Below, piece after piece: positions 1 through 6,031 of a stretch of DNA of 20,103 nt. The stretch covers positions 1-20,103 of the forward strand of contig JAGNMT010000012.1 of the NCBI GenBank assembly GCA_017991025.1, read 5' to 3'. The notes beneath the pieces were generated by a model. That model was not told the origin of the DNA. It searched no databases and was given only the letters and a program-made list of their open reading frames with translations. Position numbers and translations under genes: made by a program. How positions within the stretch are numbered: the stretch's first letter is position 1; every line of letters starts with the position of its first letter. The stretch is from Verrucomicrobiales bacterium (GTDB taxonomy: Bacteria; Verrucomicrobiota; Verrucomicrobiia; Verrucomicrobiales; DEV007).

Positions 1-198
1 ATGCTGATGAGTGACAACCACGAAAGCCATTCCGGTATCAGCGGGCAGATTCCCGACGAAGGCATCCAGCGCTTCAAGACCACCCGCCGAAGCACCGATT
101 CCGACAATCGGAAAGGGCGTGACGGAATCCGATTTTGCGGGTCGCCTTTTCCCTGCAGCGGGGACTGCTTGATTCTCGGCTGATTTCTTGCGGGCCAT
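1..198 (-). CDS. CheB-type protein-glutamate methylesterase domain, N-terminal fragment (runs off left edge)
   Basis: The first 66 codons of a minus-strand gene are visible. A basic, low-complexity leader of about 30 residues (MARKKSAENQ...) is followed by FPIVGIGASAGGLEALDAF, then NLPADTGMAFVVVTHQH at the window edge. The GASAGG loop carries the catalytic serine of CheB methylesterases, and the following LEAL and VVVTHQH segments match the start of that Rossmann-like domain. No receiver domain precedes it, so this is not a classical REC-CheB chemotaxis protein. It could be a stand-alone CheB domain or, commonly for this layout, a CheB-CheR hybrid sensor protein; the rest lies outside. The start was chosen at the ATG ending at 198, but AAGGAG abuts this ATG directly, which is too close for a normal ribosome-binding site, so the true start is not certain. 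It is divergent from the dodecin gene. Confidence 0.85.
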   Translation of the reverse strand, partial: MARKKSAENQAVPAAGKRRPAKSDSVTPFPIVGIGASAGGLEALDAFVGNLPADTGMAFVVVTHQH

Positions 199-248
199 CT
201 CCTTCGATTTACACGATACCGGGCCGGGACGCAAACCCCGTAATCGGA

Positions 249-274
249 CGGCGTTACGCGAAATGCGTACGCCG
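249..274. promoter_or_regulatory. Inverted repeat in the cheB-dodecin divergent intergenic region
   Basis: CGGCGTTACGC (249-259) pairs with GCGTACGCCG (265-274), giving ten base pairs with one bulged T around a GAAAT loop. It lies between two divergent start codons (198 minus, 397 plus), so an operator or a leader hairpin is plausible. No poly-U follows, so it is not an obvious terminator. The structure is seen; the role is inferred. Confidence 0.4.
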
Positions 275-396
275 ACCTGCGTAAAAATCCGACTCATGAG
301 GCTATCGAATCACTCATTTACGGTATGACCGTCTGCGGGATATTGAGATTGCGGAGCGATAGGCCGTCTCCGGAATAAACCTAACAAACCACTACC

Positions 397-594
397 ATGT
401 CCACAGCAAAAGTCATCGAGATCATCGCCGAAGGAAAGTCCATCGAGAACGCCATCGAGAACGCGGTCAGTCAGGCGGCGGAAACCCTTCATTCCATCAG
501 GAGCGTCTGGGTCGAGAACATCAACGCCATTGTCGAAAAGGGGAAAATCACTCGTTACCGGATCAATGCCAAGATCACCTTCGTGCTCGACTGA
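397..594 (+). CDS. Dodecin, flavin-binding storage protein
   Basis: This 65-residue protein fits the dodecin family in length and sequence. An N-terminal beta strand (KVIEIIAEG) is followed by one helix (SIENAIENAVSQAAETL) and two long beta strands (SIRSVWVENINAIVEKGKI and YRINAKITFVLD). Trp38 in the SVWV segment matches the aromatic residue that stacks on the flavin in characterised dodecins. Family members assemble as hollow dodecamers in the cytoplasm that bind riboflavin, FMN or related flavins, buffering free flavin and quenching photochemistry. The ATG is preceded by ACCACTACC with no Shine-Dalgarno sequence. A decayed paralogue with a copied 3' flank lies about 0.7 kb downstream, so the locus has undergone local duplication. 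Confidence 0.92.
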   Translation: MSTAKVIEIIAEGKSIENAIENAVSQAAETLHSIRSVWVENINAIVEKGKITRYRINAKITFVLD

Positions 595-642
595 GTCGGT
601 TGAGCCGCTTTCCCCTCTGACGAAAAATCAAAAGCGATTTCC

Positions 643-658
643 TGCAGTAACCACTGCA
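643..658 (+). repeat. Short perfect hairpin downstream of dodecin
   Basis: TGCAGT and ACTGCA form a six-base-pair stem around an AACC loop about 50 bases after the dodecin stop. There is no T-run, so it is a poor intrinsic terminator; it may protect the mRNA 3' end. Confidence 0.25.
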
Positions 659-680
659 TCGCAGCATCGGTCGCAAAGCT

Positions 681-728
681 AACAATTACCGCGCAGCACT
701 CCCACCGGCACTGGTAATCCTGATTGTT
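681..728 (+). promoter_or_regulatory. Imperfect inverted repeat upstream of the 94-residue gene
   Basis: AACAATTACC (681-690) is complementary to GGTAATTGTT, which is present at 713-728 but interrupted by six extra bases. The element ends 39 bases before the start at 768. It may be a structured leader or an operator. Only the complementarity is seen. Confidence 0.25.
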
Positions 729-767
729 ATTATCGCCTAAAAAACCCAACCTTAATTACCCTATTTC

Positions 768-1052
768 ATGCTCGCAAAATTTGACATCGAATACATCGTT
801 CGCCCTCAGCACAATAAACGCGTGGACACCCACCGAACCGACGATCCTATTGCGGCGGAGGATTTCCTGATCGGCCTGCTGGTGACTGGATCAGCCATCA
901 TTTCTATCAAACACGAAGGAGTTGCCCTCACCCAGCACCAGGCAGATCACATGGTGAAAGTAGCTGCTGAGCGTCTCACTTCAGGCCTGATCGAACGGTC
1001 ACTCAATCTCGACGCCGCAGAAGTGAAGCACCGCTTCGGCTTCGCGGCATAA
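768..1052 (+). CDS. Conserved-looking hypothetical protein, 94 residues
   Basis: I do not recognise this family. The 94-residue protein is soluble, with no signal peptide or membrane segment. It starts with a charged beta-like stretch (MLAKFDIEYIVRP), has a central hydrophobic patch (FLIGLLVTGSAIISIKHEGVAL) that could be a strand-turn-strand core, and ends with a helical region (QADHMVKVAAERLTSGLIERSLNLDAAEVKHRFGF). Four histidines but no cysteines are spread along it. It is probably real because codon use resembles its neighbours, the ATG follows a normal intergenic gap, and it fills the space between two dodecin copies without overlapping another gene. No Shine-Dalgarno sequence is visible (ACCCTATTTC before the ATG). 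A role tied to dodecin would be a guess from position only. Confidence 0.65.
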   Translation: MLAKFDIEYIVRPQHNKRVDTHRTDDPIAAEDFLIGLLVTGSAIISIKHEGVALTQHQADHMVKVAAERLTSGLIERSLNLDAAEVKHRFGFAA

Positions 1053-1157
1053 GGCCGTAACTCGCTGATTGCGGGTCCCAGGGGCAGTTTCATGACGAAT
1101 AAAAGCATGCGCCTGTTTAATGTCCCATGAGTTTTAAACCTGACCAATTGTCGAATC

Positions 1158-1332
1158 ATGTCATATAAACTGATCACCTTCAGGGCCGAAGCCAGCGAGA
1201 AAATACTGCGCGAAGCGGATGCGCTTCACTCGATCCGAAGTGCCTGGGTCGAGAACATCAACGCCATCGTCGAAAAGGGGGGAAATCACCCGTCACCAGA
1301 TCAACGCGAAAATCACCTTCGTGCTCGACTGA
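1158..1332 (+). pseudogene. Decayed second dodecin copy (deletion plus frameshift)
   Basis: The stretch SIRSAWVENINAIVEKG repeats the central part of the dodecin at 397-594 almost exactly. After it the frame is lost at a run of six G (1277-1282), where the intact copy has four G before AAAA. Removing one G gives EITRHQINAKITFVLD and a stop at 1330-1332, the same C-terminus as the intact copy. The N-terminal helix is also about eight residues shorter than in the intact gene. The 3' flank is copied too: both copies are followed by GAGTCG and then CTTTCCCCTCTGACG. As it stands the frame would read to 1358 with an unrelated tail. This is a tandem duplicate in decay, unless slippage at the G-run restores some product. 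Confidence 0.8.
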
Positions 1333-1373
1333 GTCGATCGAATCACTTTCCCCTCTGACGCGAAATCAAAATC

Positions 1374-2345
1374 ATGCCGGATAAACCCGTCCTCAATCAC
1401 CCCTGGCTTGTCGCCGTGTGGCCCGGAATGGGGAATGTGGCGGTAAGCGCCGGCTATTATCTGATGGCCAAGCTGGAGATGCACCAGCTCGCCGAGTTCT
1501 CGGCAAGAGAGCTTTTCGATCTCGATCATATCGAAGTGAAGGGCGGCCTGATTCGATCAGGTCGCCTTCCCAGGAGCTGTTTCTATGTCTGGAATGACCC
1601 GCGCCAGAATCATGACCTCATCCTCTTCATCGGGGAAGCCCAGCCACCGTCGGGGAAGTATGCCTTCTGCCGCCAATTGATCGACTTCGCGCGCGAACTC
1701 GGCGTCGAGAAGATGTTTACCTTTGCCGCGATGGCGACAGGGATGCGGCCCGGGCATGAATCGCGCGTCTTCGGTGCGGCCGTCGACAAGGAAACGCTCA
1801 ACGAATTGCGCCACCTCGAACTGGAAATTCTCGAGGACGGCCGGATCGGCGGTCTCAATGGTGTGCTCCTTGGCCTCGCGGCTGAACTGCACATCCCCGG
1901 GGCCTGTCTCCTCGGCGAGATCCCTCATCTATTCTCGCAACTCCCTTTTCCGAAAGCGTCGCTCGCGGTGCTCGGTGTCTTTTGCGCGATGGCCCGAATC
2001 GATCTCGACCTTACCGAACTGGCGGTGGAAGCGGAGTCGATGGATAAACAACTCGGCGGCCTGCTCTCCCGGATCGAAACGGCGATCGAACAGCAAAACA
2101 GGGAGAGTGAGGATGCGACCAGGCCGTCATGGGAAACACCGCCTGAAGCACCCCCCGAAGCCCTGGCCGGGAAATCAAAACGGGATCGCCTCTCCGCAAA
2201 GGACCGGAAGAAGATCGAACTGCTGTTCGAGCAGGCGGAAAGTGACCGGTCAAAAGCCTACGAACTGAAGGCCGAGCTGGACCGTCTCCGGGTGTTTCAG
2301 GAGTTTGAAGACCGGTTCCTCGGTCTCTTCCAGAAGCCCGGCTGA
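1374..2345 (+). CDS. PAC2-family protein with C-terminal coiled coil
   Basis: Residues about 8-225 resemble the PAC2 (proteasome assembly chaperone 2-like) fold. The N-terminal LVAVWPGMGNVAVSAGYYL is a typical opening, followed by an E-F-SARELFD segment, then LILFIGEAQPP and the VEKMFTFAAMATGM core. Bacterial PAC2 proteins occur without classical proteasomes and their partners are mostly unknown. From about residue 235 the protein is polar, with a proline/glutamate-rich linker (TPPEAPPEALAGK), then a charged helix (about 280-323, KKIELLFEQAESDRSKAYELKAELDRL) likely to form a coiled coil. That tail suggests oligomer or partner binding. The ATG overlaps no upstream gene and follows GAAATCAAAATC, without a Shine-Dalgarno sequence. 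It converges on the primase-like gene. Family call good; function unknown. Confidence 0.85.
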   Translation: MPDKPVLNHPWLVAVWPGMGNVAVSAGYYLMAKLEMHQLAEFSARELFDLDHIEVKGGLIRSGRLPRSCFYVWNDPRQNHDLILFIGEAQPPSGKYAFCRQLIDFARELGVEKMFTFAAMATGMRPGHESRVFGAAVDKETLNELRHLELEILEDGRIGGLNGVLLGLAAELHIPGACLLGEIPHLFSQLPFPKASLAVLGVFCAMARIDLDLTELAVEAESMDKQLGGLLSRIETAIEQQNRESEDATRPSWETPPEAPPEALAGKSKRDRLSAKDRKKIELLFEQAESDRSKAYELKAELDRLRVFQEFEDRFLGLFQKPG

Positions 2346-2351
2346 GCAAGA

Positions 2352-2378
2352 GCCGGAGGAGTCCTGATTTCTTCCGGC
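2352..2378. repeat. Hairpin between convergent genes
   Basis: GCCGGA and TCCGGC form a six-base-pair stem with a 15-base loop just after the PAC2 stop. No T-run follows on either strand, so termination activity is doubtful, but its position between convergent genes is right for a terminator. Confidence 0.25.
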
Positions 2379-2426
2379 AGGGTTCGACGCGGTATCGATT
2401 TCCAGGATGGCACTCCCGTGATGAAT

Positions 2427-3920
2427 CTAGTCCACCATTCTGAAGCGGATCGAGTTCTCTGCCTGCCAGCAGGGATAAGTGCCATGCGAACCGGCCATGG
2501 CAGCAGTGTCTTCCGGCCATTCATTCGCAACTCGTTCACTCACCGCCCGCCGCCAGGCACCCAGATTGCAAATGCCGTCACCCCCCGGGCAGAAGCCCTT
2601 CTCCTGATTGGAGACACAATTGAAATCAACCAGTTCATCAAGCCCGACCGCCATCAACCCGGAGAAAACCCGTGCATAAAAATCGGCACGCATCTTCCTG
2701 TCATAATGGTCCCAAATATCCCCCCACTGATGGCCCGGATCGCCGAAAATCATCGAGATGAGTTCGCCAACATGCTGCGGGTGCCACCCCTGGCCGACCA
2801 GGGTTCTCAGCACCAGTTGCATTCCGGCCGGCTTTAAAAGAAGGTCATTCGGATGCGTAAGAATCGCTCTGACACACGGAGGGTAAGGTTCCTGCCGGAT
2901 GCGCTGAAGAGCCTCGTTATAATGTTCGGTCGAGTGTGAATCGGCCCCGAAATAATAGTGGTGAAAACAGCGAAGCGGAGATTTGAGGTAGGCGTCGATT
3001 AAGTGCTGCATCCCGGTATCGCTCTCGGGAATATGCGCGTCGATCGAATGACACAAATCTTTCACTGCTTCCGTATCTCCCCGAATCGCAAGCGCATCCA
3101 TCGTGTCGAGCCCGTTGATTGCCAGCGCTCGAATCTCATCCACTCCGTCGCTGATCCCCCATTTCCGGTGTTTGAGGTAACGGGTAAACGGCATCCGCAC
3201 CATCCGGGTATGGAGAGGATCCCCGTATTCCGAGAGATCCAGTGAGATCATTTCCCTCCTTCCCGAAAGTCCTGGTCCGACTTCAACTGCAGTCAACAGA
3301 ACCGGGACCGACGACAACGCGGCTGCCTCGCGCATGACCATTTGGCCGAGGAATTCCATGATCAGTCCCATACCATCAAACGCAGCGTAGTCATCGGCCG
3401 AAGGAGGTTGAATCTCGAAGAACGAAGGCACAAAGCTGACCTGATTTTTTGCGCCGTTCACATTGGGCACGAGCCCCCGGAGCCTGGCACCAGCATGACT
3501 GCTTTTCGTAACCCGCCAGATAAAATGGTGACCCCGCCCGGTTAAAAGATGGAGCGGTCGAATGCCGAAATCCCCGAGAATTCGGAGAAGAATTCTCACG
3601 GTCGGCTCCTGCAACCCGAAGGCCCGGCCAGGATCGTGAAACGAGGCAAAATGATCGTCAAAGTTGACATACTCCATATCAAGGTGAGCCACATAGGAGT
3701 CGCGGTCGTGCAATGAACGGGCCGTGTCCAAATCCCCGCGAATATACCCGTCGAGCGAATCCGGAGGACGAATCTTTACGGGATCATAAGGAACAGAGCC
3801 GTCACACCGGGAAATAAACCCGCAGGTTGCGGAGGTCGGATCGTCTCCCGCACCGCCCATAAATTCGAGAACCCGGCGCCGCCGATCTCCGATGAATCCG
3901 AAATGACGATCCCCCTCCAT
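2427..3920 (-). CDS. Putative archaeo-eukaryotic-type primase fused to a PriL-like Fe-S domain
   Basis: The 497-residue protein carries motifs of the AEP (PriS-type) catalytic core: HLDMEYVNFDD with acidic residues D81 and E83 (motif I, DxE in place of the usual DxD), HLLTGRGHHFIW at 124-135 (motif II, the SGRGxH loop for nucleotide phosphates) and ISLDLSEYGDP with D228 (motif III), followed by basic KHRK. The C-terminal part resembles the Fe-S domain of the large primase subunit PriL: YPPC349VRAIL, a helical region QLVLRTLVGQGWHPQHVGELI, then C435VSNQEKGFC444 and C451, four cysteines able to hold a 4Fe-4S cluster. Catalytic and Fe-S parts in one chain would be a compact primase or primase-polymerase. 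The start has AGGTAGGA eight bases upstream. It is transcribed alone, divergent from a response regulator. Motifs are seen; enzymatic activity is inferred. Confidence 0.7.
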   Translation of the reverse strand: MEGDRHFGFIGDRRRRVLEFMGGAGDDPTSATCGFISRCDGSVPYDPVKIRPPDSLDGYIRGDLDTARSLHDRDSYVAHLDMEYVNFDDHFASFHDPGRAFGLQEPTVRILLRILGDFGIRPLHLLTGRGHHFIWRVTKSSHAGARLRGLVPNVNGAKNQVSFVPSFFEIQPPSADDYAAFDGMGLIMEFLGQMVMREAAALSSVPVLLTAVEVGPGLSGRREMISLDLSEYGDPLHTRMVRMPFTRYLKHRKWGISDGVDEIRALAINGLDTMDALAIRGDTEAVKDLCHSIDAHIPESDTGMQHLIDAYLKSPLRCFHHYYFGADSHSTEHYNEALQRIRQEPYPPCVRAILTHPNDLLLKPAGMQLVLRTLVGQGWHPQHVGELISMIFGDPGHQWGDIWDHYDRKMRADFYARVFSGLMAVGLDELVDFNCVSNQEKGFCPGGDGICNLGAWRRAVSERVANEWPEDTAAMAGSHGTYPCWQAENSIRFRMVD

Positions 3921-3980
3921 GCTTTGAATCCTACCTGAAGCTCGAACCGGCAGGTATACGAGGATTTGCTAATTTGCAGA

Positions 3981-4009
3981 TAGTTATTCTGCGTACGAGT
4001 CAATAACTA
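3981..4009. promoter_or_regulatory. Inverted repeat with inner palindrome upstream of the primase-like gene
   Basis: TAGTTATT (3981-3988) and AATAACTA (4002-4009) are perfect eight-base arms separated by 13 bases, and CGTACG (3992-3997) sits almost at the centre. On the minus strand a TTGACT (4003-3998), a good -35 candidate for the primase-like gene, overlaps the right arm. No convincing -10 at 17 bases was found (TATCTG is 15 bases away). A dimeric repressor site is a reasonable inference. Confidence 0.45.
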
Positions 4010-4076
4010 CAACCGACCGGACCGCGAGACGGTATGCGACTGAAGGCAATAAACTCGTGTACCAAATTTCCCGTTG

Positions 4077-4103
4077 ATCACGATCGCTCACTCTTCTCGT
4101 GAT
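4077..4103. promoter_or_regulatory. Inverted repeat overlapping the response-regulator promoter
   Basis: ATCACGA (4077-4083) and TCGTGAT (4097-4103) are perfect seven-base arms with a 13-base spacer, the same geometry as the repeat at 3981-4009. The right arm runs into the -10 candidate. This fits an operator, perhaps for autoregulation. Confidence 0.45.
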
Positions 4104-4108
4104 ATACT
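4100..4108 (+). promoter_or_regulatory. Candidate extended -10 promoter for the response regulator
   Basis: TGATATACT matches an extended -10 element (TGnTATAAT class). Transcription would start near 4115 and leave a leader of about 100 bases before the chosen ATG at 4213. A -35 box at normal spacing is not clear. Confidence 0.35.
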
Positions 4109-4212
4109 TCCGGAGAGAGTTTTCGATGCGGGCCTATCGTATCGACCGGCAACATTCTCTCCTTGCACAGGCCTTATTCGAGCCGAACTTCGCTGAAATT
4201 TCAATTGCAGGA

Positions 4213-4902
4213 ATGAGTGTCCCTAAACGAGTCTTAATTGTCGACGATCACCCGCTTGTTAGGGCCGGCTTGAAAGCCATACTTGAAGACTTGGATGATA
4301 TAGAGCTGGCGGGGGCTGCTACCAGCGTCGCCGAGGCAATTGCCCTGGCGGGAGCGCTTCTCCCCGATCTCGTCATCAGTGACATATCTCTTCTGGACAG
4401 GAGCGGTCTCGAATTGATCAAAGACTTGAGAACCCTTTATCCCGCCATGCCGGTACTTGTCGTCTCGATGCATGACGAAAAAATTTATGCCGAGAGAGTG
4501 CTGCGTGCCGGGGGACGCGGGTATCTGATGAAAGACACTCCACCGGAGGAGATCATCCAGGCAATCAGAACCGTCCTTCATGGGGAAGTCTATGTCAGCA
4601 GTGAGACCGCACGTCGATTTCTCGAAACGCTCTCTTCCGGTGGACAGGCAACCAAATTCGGCTTTCCATTGGAGCGGCTAACTGACCGGGAGATAGAGAT
4701 CTTTGAGTTGATCGGGCAAGGGCAAAATTCCCACGAAATCGCTTCAGCGCTGAATATCAGTTCTCGCACTGTAGATGCCCACCGGATTCACATCCGCAAG
4801 AAACTCCGGCTCGCCGACAGCAATGCGGTCCTCGCCTATGCCATCAAGTGGAAAGAGTCGGGAGAGACCGCTAAGACACAATTGGGCGGAAGTGCCGACT
4901 GA
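4213..4902 (+). CDS. NarL/FixJ-family response regulator
   Basis: This 229-residue protein has a receiver domain (about 5-120) and a LuxR-type helix-turn-helix (about 153-215). The receiver shows the acidic pair D11/D12 (VLIVDDHP), phosphoacceptor D57 (PDLVISDISL), S85 in VLVVSMHD and K107 in GYLMKD. The output domain has LTDREIEIFELIGQG, then SHEIASALNISSRTVDAHRI. It should be phosphorylated by a histidine kinase and activate or repress promoters; no kinase gene is nearby, so it is an orphan here. The frame is open upstream to 4099, but an extended -10 element lies at 4100-4108, and MSVPKRVLIVDD at 4213 is the normal family start, so I chose that ATG (AGGA lies very close before it). It is divergent from the primase-like gene and shares its intergenic region. 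Confidence 0.92.
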   Translation: MSVPKRVLIVDDHPLVRAGLKAILEDLDDIELAGAATSVAEAIALAGALLPDLVISDISLLDRSGLELIKDLRTLYPAMPVLVVSMHDEKIYAERVLRAGGRGYLMKDTPPEEIIQAIRTVLHGEVYVSSETARRFLETLSSGGQATKFGFPLERLTDREIEIFELIGQGQNSHEIASALNISSRTVDAHRIHIRKKLRLADSNAVLAYAIKWKESGETAKTQLGGSAD

Positions 4903-5014
4903 AAACGTTGTCCGATCAGTTGGCTTCGTCTGGACAAAACCTGTCTCCCGGATATTACGCCAATTCCAGATTTCGTAACACGAACTATTATAGGGAACCA
5001 TGTGATAACATACC

Positions 5015-5031
5015 TCGCCGCCTATAGGCGA
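5015..5031. repeat. Hairpin between convergent genes
   Basis: TCGCC and GGCGA form a five-base-pair stem (with CGCCTATAGGCG at 5019-5030 as an alternative palindrome), flanked by a wider TGTGAT (5001-5006) and ATCACA (5034-5039) pair. It lies between the convergent response-regulator and lipoprotein genes, but no T-run follows in either direction. A bidirectional terminator is possible, not shown. Confidence 0.3.
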
Positions 5032-5071
5032 TAATCACAAAAACGCCCCACGACCAGAGGCCGACCAGCTA

Positions 5072-5374
5072 TCACTGGACCGGTTTTCCAGCTTCATCGG
5101 GTTTCACCTCGGCAGGCTTCACCTCAGCGGGCTTCACCTCCGCGGGCTTCACCTCGGCAGGCTTCACCTCGGCAGGCTTCACATCGGCAGGCTTCACATC
5201 GGCAGGCTTCACATCGGCAGGCTTCACTTCGGAGGGCTTCGCCTTAGACACTGTTGATGACGAGGAATCTTTTTTCCCGGACTTTTCTTTCTCCTGTTTC
5301 TCGCAGGAGACGAAGAGGGGTGAAACGGTGACAATAAGAGCGACTAAGAATGAGAGACTGATTCTGAATTTCAT
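5072..5374 (-). CDS. Small repeat-containing lipoprotein
   Basis: The 100-residue protein begins MKFRISLSFLVALIVTVSPLFVSC, a signal peptide with a lipobox-like end and Cys24 as lipidation site (Phe at -3 is less usual). After a lysine/serine-rich linker, residues 46-92 are a pentapeptide array of the type KP(A/S)(D/E)V: one SEV unit, three ADV units and five AEV units, then a short end DEAGKPVQ. Such a Lys/Pro/acidic repeat should be extended and polar, perhaps a spacer spanning the periplasm or contacting peptidoglycan. The frame is open upstream to 5512, but the signal peptide fixes the start at the ATG ending at 5374. There is no known domain, so function is unknown. It is convergent with the response regulator. 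Confidence 0.75.
   Translation of the reverse strand: MKFRISLSFLVALIVTVSPLFVSCEKQEKEKSGKKDSSSSTVSKAKPSEVKPADVKPADVKPADVKPAEVKPAEVKPAEVKPAEVKPAEVKPDEAGKPVQ
5099..5239 (-). repeat. 15-bp in-frame tandem repeats in the lipoprotein gene
   Basis: About nine 15-bp units (plus-strand form CTCGGCAGGCTTCAC and close variants) encode KPAEV/KPADV. The units differ mainly at the base that switches Glu (GAG/GAA) and Asp (GAT), in blocks of three and five, which suggests expansion by slippage or unequal recombination. Unit number may vary between strains. Confidence 0.85.
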
Positions 5375-6031
5375 AGCGAGTTGGGTTCTATTAAGTTGAA
5401 TTTCCGACAAACGGACCCCTTGAGCATCCCAGAAGGAACTCTTCCCATCAATGGGAGGAATGAATGATCGAGTTATAGTGAATTCCACGGATCCAGCGTA
5501 TGCAATATGCACACGTCAGTGTAGATCTATCGTGAAATCGCTTCTTCATTCAGTGTGAAAAGAGGAATTCGCGCGAGGAGCCGTACGCGAATTAACTATC
5601 CCCGAGTCCGCGAAGTTGCGGATATGTCCTGCCTTAGGTCTTATGTAAAATTAGCGGTATGGGAAGGCATGAAAAGCCCTGGTTCTCCGAAAGCCCTCAT
5701 CGCCGCGTAGTCGGCTACACAGGTGGATGGGGAAGTGACACGCCTCCGCAACTTGCAGGCTGAAAAAGCGATTTCCCAGCAGTCAATAAATCCGAAGTCA
5801 ATATGAAGGAATTAAAGCGTGTTTCCGCTTCGTTTCCGTTCGCCGCGCTTTCCTGCGTTGTGTCGGCGCGGGCGAAATCCTGCGCCGATCAGCGCACTCG
5901 CCGGAGCAACTGCTTCCACCTGCCGGAAGGCAACATCGGGCAGAGGAAGACTTCTGGTAAACATTTCCTTCAGTCCGGTAATCACGACGCCTCACTACAA
6001 AATATTACGCAGACCCCAACTCATCACGATC
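5375..6031. other. Long stretch without a convincing gene
   Basis: Between the lipoprotein start and the Usp start (657 bases) no reading frame looks like a real protein. It should hold the lipoprotein promoter on the minus strand and the Usp promoter on the plus strand. I see an inverted repeat at 5566-5593, a small stem at 5607-5622 (TCCGC and GCGGA) and an imperfect A/T-rich hairpin at 5759-5780. No tRNA or riboswitch was recognised. Confidence 0.6.
5566..5593. promoter_or_regulatory. Perfect 8-bp inverted repeat with 12-base spacer
   Basis: AATTCGCG (5566-5573) and CGCGAATT (5586-5593) are perfect arms whose centres are 20 bases apart, two helical turns, as expected for a dimeric DNA-binding protein. 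It is 192 bases upstream of the lipoprotein start and about 440 upstream of the Usp start. Confidence 0.4.

Noticed and set aside
1..183. Plus-strand open frame of 60 residues at the left edge
   Set aside because: It is antisense to a clear CheB methylesterase N-terminus with the GASAGG motif.
1557..1928. Minus-strand open frame inside the PAC2 gene
   Set aside because: Shadow of a gene with clear family motifs on the other strand.
5099..5239. Regular 15-bp repeats that could be taken for a CRISPR-like array
   Set aside because: No spacers; the units are in frame and encode KPAEV in a lipoprotein.
5640..5800. Search for a tRNA or riboswitch in the Usp leader
   Set aside because: No cloverleaf, no T-loop motif and no known riboswitch core could be found by eye.
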